Shown: positions 9,086 to 18,608, numbered from the stretch's first letter. The stretch is 64,000 nt of DNA from Armatimonadota bacterium (GCA_016125185.1 WGMG01000001.1:496001-560000), one strand, 5' to 3'. Notes: generated by a model not told the origin, from the sequence alone. Numbers and translations are program-made.

Positions 9086-12034
9086 TCATTGAAGCACAAC
9101 CGACCGCGTCGCCGCGATGCCGATCTGGGCAATCTCATGCGCGGTTCGGATCGAAGCATCGGTCATGAGCGCTTCGATCTGGTCGCCCGCCACCTGGTCC
9201 CGAACCACTTGGCACGTCCGCCGATACTCCTCCTCATCCGATGGGCTCATCGGCGCGCCCAGCCGCTTGGCCAGCGTCGCTTCCATCGCCATCATCCGCG
9301 CGGCATCGTCGATGCGGCCATCCGACAGGAAGACCGAAACCAGACCGGCGATGCACGACTGCACGCCCAGAATGTCGCCCATCTCGTCGAAGATCGTGAG
9401 GGCGCGGCAGATCAACTCCAGCGGTTCCACGTCCTCGCCCTCCAGCGAGAGAATCTTCGCCAGGTTCGTGCTGGCACGAGCCACGCCCGCCCACTGCCCA
9501 AAGCCGTCATAAATGCGCAGGCTCTCTCGCGCATAGTGCGCCGCCAGGGCCAATCGGCCCTGGAAGCGGGCCCAAATGCTGAGGTTGGAGTACGCCTTGG
9601 CGATACCGTCATAGTTCTGCAATTCGGTCTCGATGCGGAGCGATTCATCGAAGTGCCGCTTAGCGTCCTCGTACTCCTCCAACTCCGAGAGCGCAAAGGC
9701 GAGGTACAAGTGGGCCAGCGAACTGCCCGTGGTATCGCCGCTTGCATCGGAAATCGCGAGGCTTTCCTCAAGGAAATCCTTGGCTGGGAGTTGCTGATTC
9801 CGGCGAATCGACACCGCCCCAAGACCCAGCAGGCTGGACGCGATGCGCCGCTGGTCGCCCACCGTGCGACCCAAGTCGAGCGACTTCGAGAAACCGGTTT
9901 CGGCGGCTTCCAGCGCGGTCCGCAAAAGCTCCACCTGTCCGAGCAACTGGTACGCGGACGCCAGCTTTTCCGGCTGAACTCGGCCTTCGGCCGCCGCCAC
10001 CAACGACTGCAAGCGATCGCGATGCCGGTCAAAAACGCCGTGCGTCTGCCAAAACCAACCGAGATCGACGGCGAGGTCGAGCGCCTCGTCGAACCGCTCG
10101 TGAGCCTCCAACCACTCCAGCGCCGCGATGAGGTTCGGCGTTTCTGACCGAAGTCGGAGGCTCGCCACTGCTCGCTTCGGCCCTTGTGCGTCGTGCGCCG
10201 CTTGCTTGGCAAGGCGGGCATAGTACTCGGCGTGGCGTTCTCCAAGTGATTCGATATCGCCAACTACCGATTGCTCCATGCTGAACCGCCGAACCAGGTC
10301 CAGCATCTCAAATCGCGTCGGTTGGGTTTGCGCCGCTGGCTGGGTGGACCAGATGAGGGCGCGCGCCATCAGACTTCGCAGGATCGCGGGCAAGCCGTCT
10401 TCGCGCAACACGTCTTCCGCCGCATCCAGCGTCCACCCGCCCCGGAAAACCGACAACCGACTCAGTGCCCGCTTGGTCGGTTCCGAAAGCATCGCAAAGC
10501 AGTGGTTGAGCGCGGCGTGGATCGACTGGTGGCGACTTGGCACGTCCGACGCGTGTCCAGACAGCGTCTCCAATCGCTCGGAAACCTCTTGCAGAAGGTC
10601 GTAAACTGAACTCGTCTGAGTCCGTGCCGCCGCAATCTCGATCGCCAGCGGAAAGCCCTCCAGTCGTCGACACAAAACGGCTAGCATCTCGGCCTCGCCC
10701 TCGGTGGGCTGGTAGTTCGGCACAATCGACCGAATCCGGTCGAGAAGCATCTGGAAACTGGGGTTGCCCAGCAGTTCTCGCAAGTCGGCAGTATTCGGCG
10801 GCACCGGAAGCGGGGCAAGGGCATGGACGACCTCGCCGTTCAGCCCAAGGCTCACCTGCGAGGTGGTCAGAACCTGGACGTTCGGACACTGATTGAGAAT
10901 CTGCCGAACGACTTCGACTCCCGTCTCCACAAAGTGCTCGAAGTTATCGAGGATCAGGAGCGTGCTGGACGCATACGAAAGACGCTGAACCAACGACTGA
11001 GCCGGTCCCGGTTCAATTTCGGTCTGGATCACCTCCGCGAGGTTTTCATCGGGGTCGTGGGGAGCCAACTGCACATAGCAGACCTCGGCAAAACGAGGAG
11101 CCGCGTCGAGGCCAACCTGGATGGCCAAACGGGTCTTGCCAACCCCCGGTAAACCCAAAATCGTGATTAATCGCGACCGGTCGGACAGCAGTCCGCGAAT
11201 CGCGTCCAGCGAGTCTTCGCGGCCATAAAACCGGGAAATCGGGCTTGGAACGTTGTGGTTAGAACTAGCTTCGGCATGCGTCACCGCCATCGTCGGAATG
11301 CTTTCGTGAGTCAGATCCTCCACCACCGCCAACATTTCCCGGCTTGGCGCAAGGCCTGATTGCTTTGCCATCTCGGCGTATTCCGCCATGTGCCGCCGGA
11401 TGCCGCCGGTATTACCCGTCAGCCCGTACAGCTTCATCAGCCGGATATGGTGTTCCTCGACGTGCGGCTCCAGCCGGACGAGTTTGCGCTGCCACTCGAT
11501 CGACTCGTCGAGGTCGTTGTTTTGTTCATCCATGGTGGTCAGCTCTTTCAGCGCCCGCACGTACTTTTCCGCCAACACCAACCGCTCGACACGCACCCAC
11601 GTGTCGTTCATGCCCTTCAGCAGTTCGTCCGAATACAACCCTTCGGCTTCGACCAATCGCGCTCGCCGGTCGCCGGGAGACCCAGATTCGTCCAGAACCA
11701 AAGTCAGGAACCGCTCGACATCGACGTCGACCAGGTCCCGCTCGATGGCCACGCAGTTTCGGTCGGTCGTCAGCAAGTCTCGCTCGCCAAACTCCTTTCG
11801 AATCCATGCGATCGCCTGATTCAGACTCGCCCGCGCCGCCACCCGATCCGATTGCGGCCAGAACAGATCGGCAATCACTTCGCGGTACATAAATCGACCC
11901 GAATTCAGAGCCAGGTACGCGAAGAGTTGCGCCGTTTTCTGCGTCTGAAAGGCGTCGATTCTGCGCTCGGGAGACTCGGCGGACAACCCGCCGAACAGCT
12001 TGACCTTCCATCGTTTCGTCTGGTCTGCGCTCAT
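9086..12034 (-). CDS. AfsR/SARP-like regulator: winged helix, BTAD, NB-ARC ATPase, TPR
   Basis: 982 aa from the ATG at 12034. Order: OmpR-type DNA-binding domain about 8-100 (LFGGLSAESPERRIDAFQ, LNQAIAWIRKEFG); bacterial transcriptional activator domain about 105-245; STAND/NB-ARC ATPase about 275-560 with Walker A GLPGVGKTR near 295 and Walker B TLLILDNFEHF near 360; about 400 residues of TPR-like helices to the end. Such proteins integrate a ligand or partner signal through the TPRs and ATP state. No obvious target lies nearby apart from trmO downstream. A candidate -10 TATACT sits about 30 nt upstream of the start. Confidence 0.9.
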   Translation of the reverse strand: MSADQTKRWKVKLFGGLSAESPERRIDAFQTQKTAQLFAYLALNSGRFMYREVIADLFWPQSDRVAARASLNQAIAWIRKEFGERDLLTTDRNCVAIERDLVDVDVERFLTLVLDESGSPGDRRARLVEAEGLYSDELLKGMNDTWVRVERLVLAEKYVRALKELTTMDEQNNDLDESIEWQRKLVRLEPHVEEHHIRLMKLYGLTGNTGGIRRHMAEYAEMAKQSGLAPSREMLAVVEDLTHESIPTMAVTHAEASSNHNVPSPISRFYGREDSLDAIRGLLSDRSRLITILGLPGVGKTRLAIQVGLDAAPRFAEVCYVQLAPHDPDENLAEVIQTEIEPGPAQSLVQRLSYASSTLLILDNFEHFVETGVEVVRQILNQCPNVQVLTTSQVSLGLNGEVVHALAPLPVPPNTADLRELLGNPSFQMLLDRIRSIVPNYQPTEGEAEMLAVLCRRLEGFPLAIEIAAARTQTSSVYDLLQEVSERLETLSGHASDVPSRHQSIHAALNHCFAMLSEPTKRALSRLSVFRGGWTLDAAEDVLREDGLPAILRSLMARALIWSTQPAAQTQPTRFEMLDLVRRFSMEQSVVGDIESLGERHAEYYARLAKQAAHDAQGPKRAVASLRLRSETPNLIAALEWLEAHERFDEALDLAVDLGWFWQTHGVFDRHRDRLQSLVAAAEGRVQPEKLASAYQLLGQVELLRTALEAAETGFSKSLDLGRTVGDQRRIASSLLGLGAVSIRRNQQLPAKDFLEESLAISDASGDTTGSSLAHLYLAFALSELEEYEDAKRHFDESLRIETELQNYDGIAKAYSNLSIWARFQGRLALAAHYARESLRIYDGFGQWAGVARASTNLAKILSLEGEDVEPLELICRALTIFDEMGDILGVQSCIAGLVSVFLSDGRIDDAARMMAMEATLAKRLGAPMSPSDEEEYRRTCQVVRDQVAGDQIEALMTDASIRTAHEIAQIGIAATRSVVLQ

Positions 12035-12118
12035 GGAAAATGCCGATCCCGGTACCGACGCAGTATACGCCGTGCCCGGCCGTCGAACTTTGCCATGAAG
12101 AGCATTGTCAGTCTGCGG

Positions 12119-12158
12119 AAAAAAAGGCCCCCGCCTCCGCAGTAAGGGAGCGGGAGCC
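12119..12158 (-). terminator. Rho-independent terminator of the PEP-CTERM gene
   Basis: On the minus strand a GC-rich hairpin (arms 12146-12158 and 12126-12138, 7-nt loop, 10 of 13 positions complementary plus wobble) is followed by seven U residues (A-run 12119-12125 on the plus strand). It lies 16 nt past the stop of the HAF/PEP-CTERM gene. Confidence 0.7.
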
Positions 12159-12173
12159 AATGTACATGGGGGT

Positions 12174-13325
12174 TTATTGGTTTTTTCGTTTACGAGAAAT
12201 CAGGGCCAGAGCGCCAAGGCCGAGTACTGCGAAGCTGGCAGGTTCGGGAACCGGAACCATCGCGTAAGCGTGGGTTGCTCCGTTATGCACACCCGTGCCA
12301 ACGATCACTCCGGAATCGCTGATGCCCATCGCCGATGACGACGTGTTCGTCAGCAGGTCCCATCCATTGCTGTTGACCAGCAGGTCCGCAAGTCGGTACG
12401 TGTTGGTGCCATCGTATAGGAACGGAATCGCAAAGGCCGAGGAGGCCGTTCCGACCACCCATCCGCTGTCGTTGACGCCCCGGGCCGAACCCTGGCTTGT
12501 ACCGGTCGGGAGAGCGATGGCGCTCATGCCGCCGCCTGCCGTCCAGACGAACGGAAGCGAGTTCGCGCCACCATTCAGCGAGCTCGAACCAACCACGTAG
12601 CCCGCGTTGCTCACGTCGAACGCGATGGCGCTGTTGTGGCCGAAGCTGGTGAGCGAACCAAGCGACGAAGTCGTGCCCGTGCTCATGTCGTAAACCAAGC
12701 CGACGGTGACGGCGGCGTTGTTCGGGTCCCAGCCTTCGCCCACGACCAAACCGGAGTCGTTGACGCCAAACGCGGTGACAAAGTAGCTACCGTTGCTGGT
12801 GGTCGCCGTGATGAACGATCCGGTTCCGCCTTGGTAGATGACCGCTCGCTGGTTGGTACCGCTGTTGGCCGATCCAACCGCGACTTTGTTGTTGTTGACG
12901 TCGTTGGCATCGCCGAGGGTCTGGCCCGACGGAAGCCCGAGTTGCGTGGCCACGCCGTTCTCCCACATAACCGGCAATCGGCTCGAACCGAACGAGGTCG
13001 TTGCGCCCACGCCGACGACCGTTCCGCTATCGTTCACACCGTTTCCAACGCAGTAGTTACGGACTGGCGAGGCAAGATTCGAAAGACCAGAGAGGCCCCC
13101 GCCCTGGGTCCAAGTGTAAGCCTGGGTTTTGCCGGTGCCGAACGAACGTCCGGTTGCGATGCCGCTGGCCGAAATTCGAAAGCCTTGGGAGGCAGAGTCG
13201 GTCGAGTTAACGACTCCGAGGTCGACGATAGTGTACTGAGGTTGATCAGCGACAGCGGTGGCGCCTACGGACAGAACCGCGAGGCCAAGCAGACCCTTCG
13301 CGGAATTCATGGTAATCGATTTCAT
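12174..13325 (-). CDS. HAF-repeat protein with PEP-CTERM sorting signal
   Basis: 383 aa from the ATG at 13325, which has a strong Shine-Dalgarno (AAAGGAG, 4 nt spacing). A Sec signal (about 8-25, ending TAVADQ) is followed by repeated beta units of about 45-50 residues, each with a G-VNDSG-VVG core, the mark of HAF extracellular repeats. The C-terminus has the PEP-CTERM tripartite signal: VPEPAS, a hydrophobic helix, then RKRK. Such proteins are exported and processed by an exosortase; none is in the window. Function is unknown, probably surface or exopolysaccharide-associated. It has its own terminator and a leader of up to 190 bp shared with the divergent DUF3500 gene. Confidence 0.88.
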   Translation of the reverse strand: MKSITMNSAKGLLGLAVLSVGATAVADQPQYTIVDLGVVNSTDSASQGFRISASGIATGRSFGTGKTQAYTWTQGGGLSGLSNLASPVRNYCVGNGVNDSGTVVGVGATTSFGSSRLPVMWENGVATQLGLPSGQTLGDANDVNNNKVAVGSANSGTNQRAVIYQGGTGSFITATTSNGSYFVTAFGVNDSGLVVGEGWDPNNAAVTVGLVYDMSTGTTSSLGSLTSFGHNSAIAFDVSNAGYVVGSSSLNGGANSLPFVWTAGGGMSAIALPTGTSQGSARGVNDSGWVVGTASSAFAIPFLYDGTNTYRLADLLVNSNGWDLLTNTSSSAMGISDSGVIVGTGVHNGATHAYAMVPVPEPASFAVLGLGALALISRKRKNQ

Positions 13326-13504
13326 ATCTTCTCCTTTGCCAGAGCCCCACCGCTGACTGCTGCGTCGCTCTGATGTTGGGCTGAGCCCCCAAACTGTCAT
13401 CCAGTGTAGAGAGGAGAACTCTAAAAAGACTCAAAAATGCCCTGGTAGAAATGCGGGAACAAATTTTCTTGCGATTTTTCTCTGCCGACCAGGTTGCTCT
13501 GGGT

Positions 13505-13510
13505 TAATCT
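13505..13510 (+). promoter_or_regulatory. -10-like TAATCT, 6 nt before ATG (leaderless start)
   Basis: TAATCT is separated from the ATG at 13517 by exactly 6 nt (GGCGAC), so a transcript starting 6-7 nt downstream would begin at the start codon. No Shine-Dalgarno is visible. I see no good -35 box. Confidence 0.45.
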
Positions 13511-13516
13511 GGCGAC

Positions 13517-14515
13517 ATGAGAGCATTGGCGTTTGGAGTGGGGGCCGCGGGGCTGGCCGTGATGGTCGCAGCGATCCAACGTTCCGAGTCACCGGTCGAT
13601 CGATTTCTGAAGTCGCTGACCGCCGATCAGCGGGCTCAGGCGATGAAGTCCTTCGATGATCCGTATCGGACCAATTGGCGATTCGTCCCGGCCTCGCGTG
13701 AAGGTATTCACCTAAAGGATCTCACCCCCGACCAAGCAAAGCTCGCCGCCGATCTGCTCCACTCATCCCTCAGCGACGCGGGCTATAAGAGGGTCGAGAC
13801 GATCAAGGGCTTAGAGAACGTGCTCAAGGAAATGGAGGGCGGAAACCCTGGTCGCGATCAAGGACTCTACACCTTCACCTTCTTCGGTTCGCCGTCGCTA
13901 ACTGCGCCTTGGGGCTGGCGGTACGAGGGTCACCATGTTTCACTGAACTTCACCTACAAGGGCGGTCGTTTGGTGTCATCCACTCCACAGTTCTTCGGCG
14001 CGAACCCGGCCGAAGTCATGTCGGGACCCCAAAAGGGTACGCGCGCGTTGCCCAAAGAGCAAGACCTTGCGTTCGCTTTGCTGGGCTCGCTCAACACCAG
14101 TCAGCTTTCCGACGCCCTGATCGCCACCAGTGCGCCTGGCGAAATCGTGACAAGCAACGCCCGCAAGGTTTCGATTCAAGAAGACAAGGGGCTGCACTAC
14201 GCCGACCTCGATGCCAAGCAGAAACAAGCGCTGTTGAACCTGGTGAAGGTCTACACCGAAAGCCAAACCGGTGAGGAAGCCAAGCGGCGCTGGAACCGCG
14301 TCGAACCAAACACGATCGTGTTCGCGTGGATGGGCTCGACCAAACCCGGCAAGGGCCACTACTACCGAATCCAAGGGTCGAAGTTTCTCATCGAATACGA
14401 TAACACGCAGAACGACGCAAACCACATCCACTCGGTCTGGCGCGACTTCGACGGCGATTTCGGCGAAGACGTCCTCGCGGACCACTACGCCGAGTGGCAT
14501 CACTCGCCTAACTAG
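13517..14515 (+). CDS. Secreted DUF3500 family protein
   Basis: 332 aa with a short N-terminal hydrophobic segment (about 3-20). The rest matches the DUF3500 pattern: SLTADQRAQAMKSFDD near the N-terminus, WRFVP, an FFGSPS-APWGWRYEGHHVSLN block, FFGANPAEV, and a C-terminal region with HIHSVWRDFDGDFG. The His/Trp-rich conserved blocks suggest a possible catalytic or binding site, but no function has been assigned to the family that I know. It is monocistronic, divergent from the PEP-CTERM gene, with a leaderless-type start. Confidence 0.85.
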   Translation: MRALAFGVGAAGLAVMVAAIQRSESPVDRFLKSLTADQRAQAMKSFDDPYRTNWRFVPASREGIHLKDLTPDQAKLAADLLHSSLSDAGYKRVETIKGLENVLKEMEGGNPGRDQGLYTFTFFGSPSLTAPWGWRYEGHHVSLNFTYKGGRLVSSTPQFFGANPAEVMSGPQKGTRALPKEQDLAFALLGSLNTSQLSDALIATSAPGEIVTSNARKVSIQEDKGLHYADLDAKQKQALLNLVKVYTESQTGEEAKRRWNRVEPNTIVFAWMGSTKPGKGHYYRIQGSKFLIEYDNTQNDANHIHSVWRDFDGDFGEDVLADHYAEWHHSPN

Positions 14516-14687
14516 ATGTCACGGTTCGGTACGCATTAGCTTGCAACAAAGCAACTCAGGTCGCGACGAACGCAGGGCTGTAAGCCCGTCTTAGTCCTAG
14601 CCCAGGTCGGAGTTTCGAATAAACGAAGCCCTATTCATCAGCCAAGGCAAAATACCCATGGATCATTTTCCAGAAAGGAATGGTTGA

Positions 14688-15401
14688 ATGGATCAACCGA
14701 TGAAACGGCGAATCCTCTTTGGCCTGTTCCTGGCATTCGCTGGAATCGCCGCCGCGACGGCTTTCTACCTCGAAGGCTGGTGGATTCCCAACTATCCCTC
14801 CGAACGTGATTATCCCGTCCGGGGCATCGACGTGTCACACCACCAAGGAGTGATCAATTGGAACGCCATACCCAAATCGGTGCAATTCGCTTACATCAAG
14901 GCGACCGAAGGTACCGATTACGTCGATCCGAACTTCACCTCAAATTGGAAAGGCAGTGCATTGGTCAACATCCGCCACGGCGCCTACCACTTCTATAGGC
15001 TCGATAAGCCTGGCATGAAGCAAGCGGAAAACTTTCTCAGGTCGGTTCCCAAGGTACCCAATGCGCTTCCACCGGTCATCGACCTCGAACTGGGTGGAAA
15101 CGCTTCCAAACTTCCCGCCCCCGACGACTTTCAGCGCGAGCTTCGAACGTTCATTGAGACCATTAAAACCAGGTATGGCACCGAGCCGATGATCTACACC
15201 GAGCCAACCTTCGAATCCACCTTGCTCCGAGGCTTCCCCATTGTTAGAAGGTGGAAACCCTCCTTCTTCTTGCCCTTAAAACACGATGACCAATGGCAGG
15301 TCTGGCAGTACTCCGAAAGAACTCGCGTAAAGGGAATAAGTGCGACTGTCGATGCAGATGTCTTCAACGGTTCGCAACAAGAGTTCGATGCCTGGCACTG
15401 A
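14688..15401 (+). CDS. GH25 family lysozyme (muramidase), membrane-anchored or secreted
   Basis: 237 aa. An N-terminal basic/hydrophobic segment (about 6-28) acts as signal or anchor, then a single GH25 domain: RGIDVSHHQG with catalytic-type Asp48, AYIKATEGTDYVDPNF, GAYHFYRL, PPVIDLELGG with Asp132 and Glu134, and WQVWQYSERTRVKGI near the end. GH25 enzymes cleave beta-1,4 bonds between MurNAc and GlcNAc in peptidoglycan. An internal ATG at 14700 (MKRRILFG) is an equally good start. It stands alone, so a role in wall turnover or competition cannot be decided. Confidence 0.9.
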   Translation: MDQPMKRRILFGLFLAFAGIAAATAFYLEGWWIPNYPSERDYPVRGIDVSHHQGVINWNAIPKSVQFAYIKATEGTDYVDPNFTSNWKGSALVNIRHGAYHFYRLDKPGMKQAENFLRSVPKVPNALPPVIDLELGGNASKLPAPDDFQRELRTFIETIKTRYGTEPMIYTEPTFESTLLRGFPIVRRWKPSFFLPLKHDDQWQVWQYSERTRVKGISATVDADVFNGSQQEFDAWH

Positions 15402-15497
15402 CAAAAGAAGCCGCTTTGTTCTTCTTCATTTCGTTTTCAGGTCCGACCTGTACGCTAAAGACAACATCCCACAGCCGGTGGCTTGGGAGGTAACGCG

Positions 15498-16301
15498 ATG
15501 AAGATCAAATGTATCACGCTCGGTATGTTGGCAATAGCGCTGACATCTCTTTCGATGGCGCAGGGTGGCCCTCCAGGCGGCGGCCCTCCAGGTGGTTTCC
15601 AAGGCGGTCCCGGCGGACCGATGGGAATGAGGGGCGGCCCCGGCGGCAGCGAAATCGGCCTGCTCACTCGACAAGACGTTCAAGATGACCTGCAGTTGAC
15701 GGCTGAACAGAAAACCAAGGTCGCGGCTCTGGCTAAGAAGTATATGGGCCAGCGCGGCGGCCCTGGTGGCGGAGGACCCGGCGGCGGTGGTCCTGGCGGC
15801 TTTGGCGGACCTCCTCCCGGAGGCGGCGGCCAAGGTGGCCCTCCAGGCGGTGGTGGCGGAGGTGATTTCGATCCCGACGAAATGCGAGCCCAGATGGAAA
15901 AACGACAGGCCGAAGAAAAGAAAGCCGTTGCCGAAATCCTGACTGACGCGCAAGAGAAGCGACTCGCCGAAATCAAGGTTCAGATGCAGGGCAACCAGGC
16001 CGTCATGGACCCCGAGGTTCAGAAGAAGCTCGGCATCACCGACGATCAGAAGGACCAGATTCAGGTCGCCATGGATGACGTCCGCGAGAACATGCCGCGG
16101 CCGGATTTCAGCAGCGGCGAGCGACCCGACCCGCAGCAGATGCAGGCGCAGATGAAGAAAATGCAGGCCCAAATGGACGAAGCCATCGGCAAAGTCCTTA
16201 CCGCCGACCAAAAGGCGAAGCTGAAGGCCCTGGGCGGAAAGCCTTTCAAAAGAGTTGACCCGAAGCCTGGACAGGGCCGACCGGGTGGAGGAGGTGGCTA
16301 A
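15498..16301 (+). CDS. Secreted Gly/Pro-rich protein with four LTxxQ motifs (Spy/CpxP-like)
   Basis: 267 aa from the ATG at 15498 with a good Shine-Dalgarno (GGGAGG). Signal peptide about 1-21 (ends SLSMAQ). Two low-complexity GGPPGG regions (about 22-53 and 85-120) flank a helix. Helical segments carry LTAEQ, LTDAQ, ITDDQ and LTADQ, each followed by a Lys/Glu/Gln-rich stretch. LTxxQ motifs define the Spy/CpxP group of periplasmic chaperones and metal or envelope-stress sensors. The Gly/Pro insertion is unusual for that family. It is monocistronic, closed by a strong terminator. Chaperone function is inference. Confidence 0.75.
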   Translation: MKIKCITLGMLAIALTSLSMAQGGPPGGGPPGGFQGGPGGPMGMRGGPGGSEIGLLTRQDVQDDLQLTAEQKTKVAALAKKYMGQRGGPGGGGPGGGGPGGFGGPPPGGGGQGGPPGGGGGGDFDPDEMRAQMEKRQAEEKKAVAEILTDAQEKRLAEIKVQMQGNQAVMDPEVQKKLGITDDQKDQIQVAMDDVRENMPRPDFSSGERPDPQQMQAQMKKMQAQMDEAIGKVLTADQKAKLKALGGKPFKRVDPKPGQGRPGGGGG

Positions 16302-16339
16302 AGAGTAAAACCGTCGTTCGCTTCAATAAATCCTAAGAG

Positions 16340-16377
16340 AGAAAGAGGATGGTCCATCGGCCATCCTCTTTCTTTTT
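16340..16377 (+). terminator. Strong Rho-independent terminator
   Basis: Perfect 13-bp stem (16340-16352 with 16361-16373), 8-nt loop, then a run of T at 16373-16377. It ends the LTxxQ-protein transcript and lies just before the stop of the convergent fucosidase gene. Confidence 0.9.
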
Positions 16378-16381
16378 GCTC

Positions 16382-18112
16382 CTACCGGACGGGCCGAATC
16401 TTCAGTGCTCGCAGGTTAATCGGGTGCCAGCCATCTGCGATGGCATGCACCGAAATCACGGCTTTGCCGTGCTCCTTCACTTCGATCCGTCGCAACTGCA
16501 CCCGTTCGTACTTCTTGTAGTCCCCGGTGTTCGGCGCAGTGTAGGTCACCTGCTGGTCGCCGTACCCAACGCTGAACTTTGCCCCGCCCACCGAAGCGAC
16601 CTCGGTCGAAACGGTGTAGATGCCAGGCTTGTCGATCACAAACGTCCACTCCAACCAGTCGGAAGGGTTCGTCCAAAATCCAAAGTTCTCTTGGTGAGCG
16701 TCGCCCTCCACCTGAAGCTCAGAGCCATGAATCTCGGCATCGCCTGGAACCAAGTCCAGGGTTCCGTCGATGTTCTGCATCACCTGTGGCTGAACCACCT
16801 GCAACTGGTCGCGAACCTTCAGAACGACGGTCGTCGAATACGGGTTCTGTGGCTCGTCGGGAACCTGAATTTCGACATTCTGCCCGACGTTCGTCGCCTT
16901 TAATCGAGTCCCGCCCACTAGCATCGAAGCCGATGTCACCGGGTTCAACAAGCCCGGAACCACGAGCTTTCCGTCCTTAGGCCAATCAAAAACGTGCAGG
17001 TACAGGGTTGCGCCCCGCCGATCGGCAACCTTGGTGCATCGACCCCACGCCAGCCGCTTAAACGGGCTGGCCGTTGTGGCGTAGATCGCCTTGCTGTTGT
17101 CCTTCATCCAGTCGCCGATGGTCTTCAACCGCTCGATGGACGCCGACGGGAATTGCCCCAGGCTGGTCGGTCCGACGTTCAGCAGGTAGTTTCCACCCTT
17201 CGAAGCGATATCGACCAGGTTGCGAATCAAGGTTTCCGACGACTTCCAGTTGTCGTCGTAGCTCTTATAGCCCCAAGTGTCGTTCATCGTCATGCACGTC
17301 TCCCAGTCGCGTCCCGGGTAGCCGGTCGCCGGGATGTACTGCTCCGGCGTTTCGGTATCGCCCTTGTAGCCGCCCCCTAGTCGGTTGTTGTAGATGATGC
17401 CTGGCTGAAGCTTGAGCAGAGGCAGAAGCTCGTCGGCGTACTCCTTGGTCATGCCAACCGGCGTATCCCACCAAAGGCACGAGACCTTACCGTAATTGGT
17501 CAGAATCTCGCGAACTTGCGGCACCGCTACGTTCTTGATGTACTCGCCCATGTCGCCATCTTGCCCTTTGTCCCAATGTCCACCTGCCGCCGCGCCGCCG
17601 GGATGGTTCCAGTCCTGGGCTTGCGAATAGTAGAAGCCCAGGCGCATGCCGTACTTTTTGCACGCCGCCGCCAACTCGGCCAGCGGGTCACGTTTGAAGG
17701 GCGTTGCGTCGAAGATATTCCAGTCCGAGACTTTCGAGTGGAACATCGCAAATCCGTCATGGTGCTTGGAGGTGATGACGATGTACTTCATCCCCGCATA
17801 CTTGGCCGTCTTCACCCACTCATCGGCGTCGAAGTCGACCGGATTGAACTCTTTGGCGTAGGCTTGATACTCCTTCATCGGAATCTTGCCCGTGTTCATG
17901 ATCCATTCGCCGATGCCACCGATTCGCTTCCCGTTATAGGTACCGGCGGGGACCGAGTAAACACCCCAATGGATGAACATGCCGAACCGCGCCTCGCGGA
18001 ACCATTTCATCCGGGCATCGCGCTGGGCGGGCGTCTCGCCCGCATAAGGATCTGAACTAACCCCTTGCGCGAAAGTTGACGAAAGCAATGCAAAAGTTAA
18101 CAGCGGTGTCAC
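16382..18112 (-). CDS. Secreted alpha-L-fucosidase (GH29) with C-terminal CBM-like domain
   Basis: 576 aa starting with GTG at 18112 (GGTGGGG lies close upstream). Signal peptide about 1-16, then the GH29 barrel: RDARMKWFREARFGMFIHWG, YIVITSKHHDGFAMF, RLGFYYSQAQDWNHPG, VSCLWWDTP (Asp in the usual nucleophile region), WGYKSYDDNWKS and GGNYLLNVGPTS. After about residue 440 a beta-rich module (WTNPSDWLEWTF, GIYTVSTEVAS) resembles carbohydrate-binding modules. It would release L-fucose from glycans outside the cytoplasm. The 44-bp gap to the divergent DinB-like gene must hold both promoters. Confidence 0.92.
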   Translation of the reverse strand: MTPLLTFALLSSTFAQGVSSDPYAGETPAQRDARMKWFREARFGMFIHWGVYSVPAGTYNGKRIGGIGEWIMNTGKIPMKEYQAYAKEFNPVDFDADEWVKTAKYAGMKYIVITSKHHDGFAMFHSKVSDWNIFDATPFKRDPLAELAAACKKYGMRLGFYYSQAQDWNHPGGAAAGGHWDKGQDGDMGEYIKNVAVPQVREILTNYGKVSCLWWDTPVGMTKEYADELLPLLKLQPGIIYNNRLGGGYKGDTETPEQYIPATGYPGRDWETCMTMNDTWGYKSYDDNWKSSETLIRNLVDIASKGGNYLLNVGPTSLGQFPSASIERLKTIGDWMKDNSKAIYATTASPFKRLAWGRCTKVADRRGATLYLHVFDWPKDGKLVVPGLLNPVTSASMLVGGTRLKATNVGQNVEIQVPDEPQNPYSTTVVLKVRDQLQVVQPQVMQNIDGTLDLVPGDAEIHGSELQVEGDAHQENFGFWTNPSDWLEWTFVIDKPGIYTVSTEVASVGGAKFSVGYGDQQVTYTAPNTGDYKKYERVQLRRIEVKEHGKAVISVHAIADGWHPINLRALKIRPVR

Positions 18113-18155
18113 AACCCCACCCTACCTCGTAAAATTACCGAGGTATACCAACGCG

Positions 18156-18608
18156 GTGAATAATCCGTATTTGATTCACGGCCTTACGGTGGGGCCGATA
18201 ACGGTTCGCCGCTTAGTCGAGGCGATCGGTGTGGAGCAGGCGGATGTGCTCGCCGACCCCGAGCGCTTCACCCTCCGCGAAGCCGTCGCCCACCTGGCTG
18301 ATTGGGAGAAAATCGACCTCGATCGCATCCGGCAGGCCATCGCCCAGCCCGGCTCGACTCTGCAGCCTTACGACGAAAGCCAACGCGCGATCGACGAAAA
18401 CTACGCCGAAGCTGATATCCTTTCCCATCTCGACCTTTACGCCAGCCGCCGCGCCGAGACCATCGCCTTCCTCCAATCGCTCACGGAGGACCAGTGGAAA
18501 GCCGTCGCCTTTCATCCCGAAAAAGGGAGCCTCACGGTGTACGACCAAGCCAACCTGATCCTCGGTCACGACACTTACCATGTCGAGCACCTAACTCAGT
18601 TTCTTTAG
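18156..18608 (+). CDS. DinB-like four-helix-bundle protein
   Basis: 150 aa starting with GTG at 18156, preceded by GAGGT 11 nt upstream. The DinB/YfiT-like fold is suggested by the metal-ligand pattern: a His in LREAVAHLADWE and HDTYHVEH near the C-terminus, with a helical RRAETIAFLQSLTEDQW between. Members bind a divalent metal, and some act as thiol-dependent transferases; the reaction here is unknown. The gene overlaps the convergent membrane-protein gene by 18 bp. Confidence 0.85.
   Translation: MNNPYLIHGLTVGPITVRRLVEAIGVEQADVLADPERFTLREAVAHLADWEKIDLDRIRQAIAQPGSTLQPYDESQRAIDENYAEADILSHLDLYASRRAETIAFLQSLTEDQWKAVAFHPEKGSLTVYDQANLILGHDTYHVEHLTQFL

Noticed and set aside
13326-13504. Riboswitch in the leader of the PEP-CTERM gene
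   Set aside because: The leader has local hairpins but does not match a GEMM or other class whose core I could recognise.
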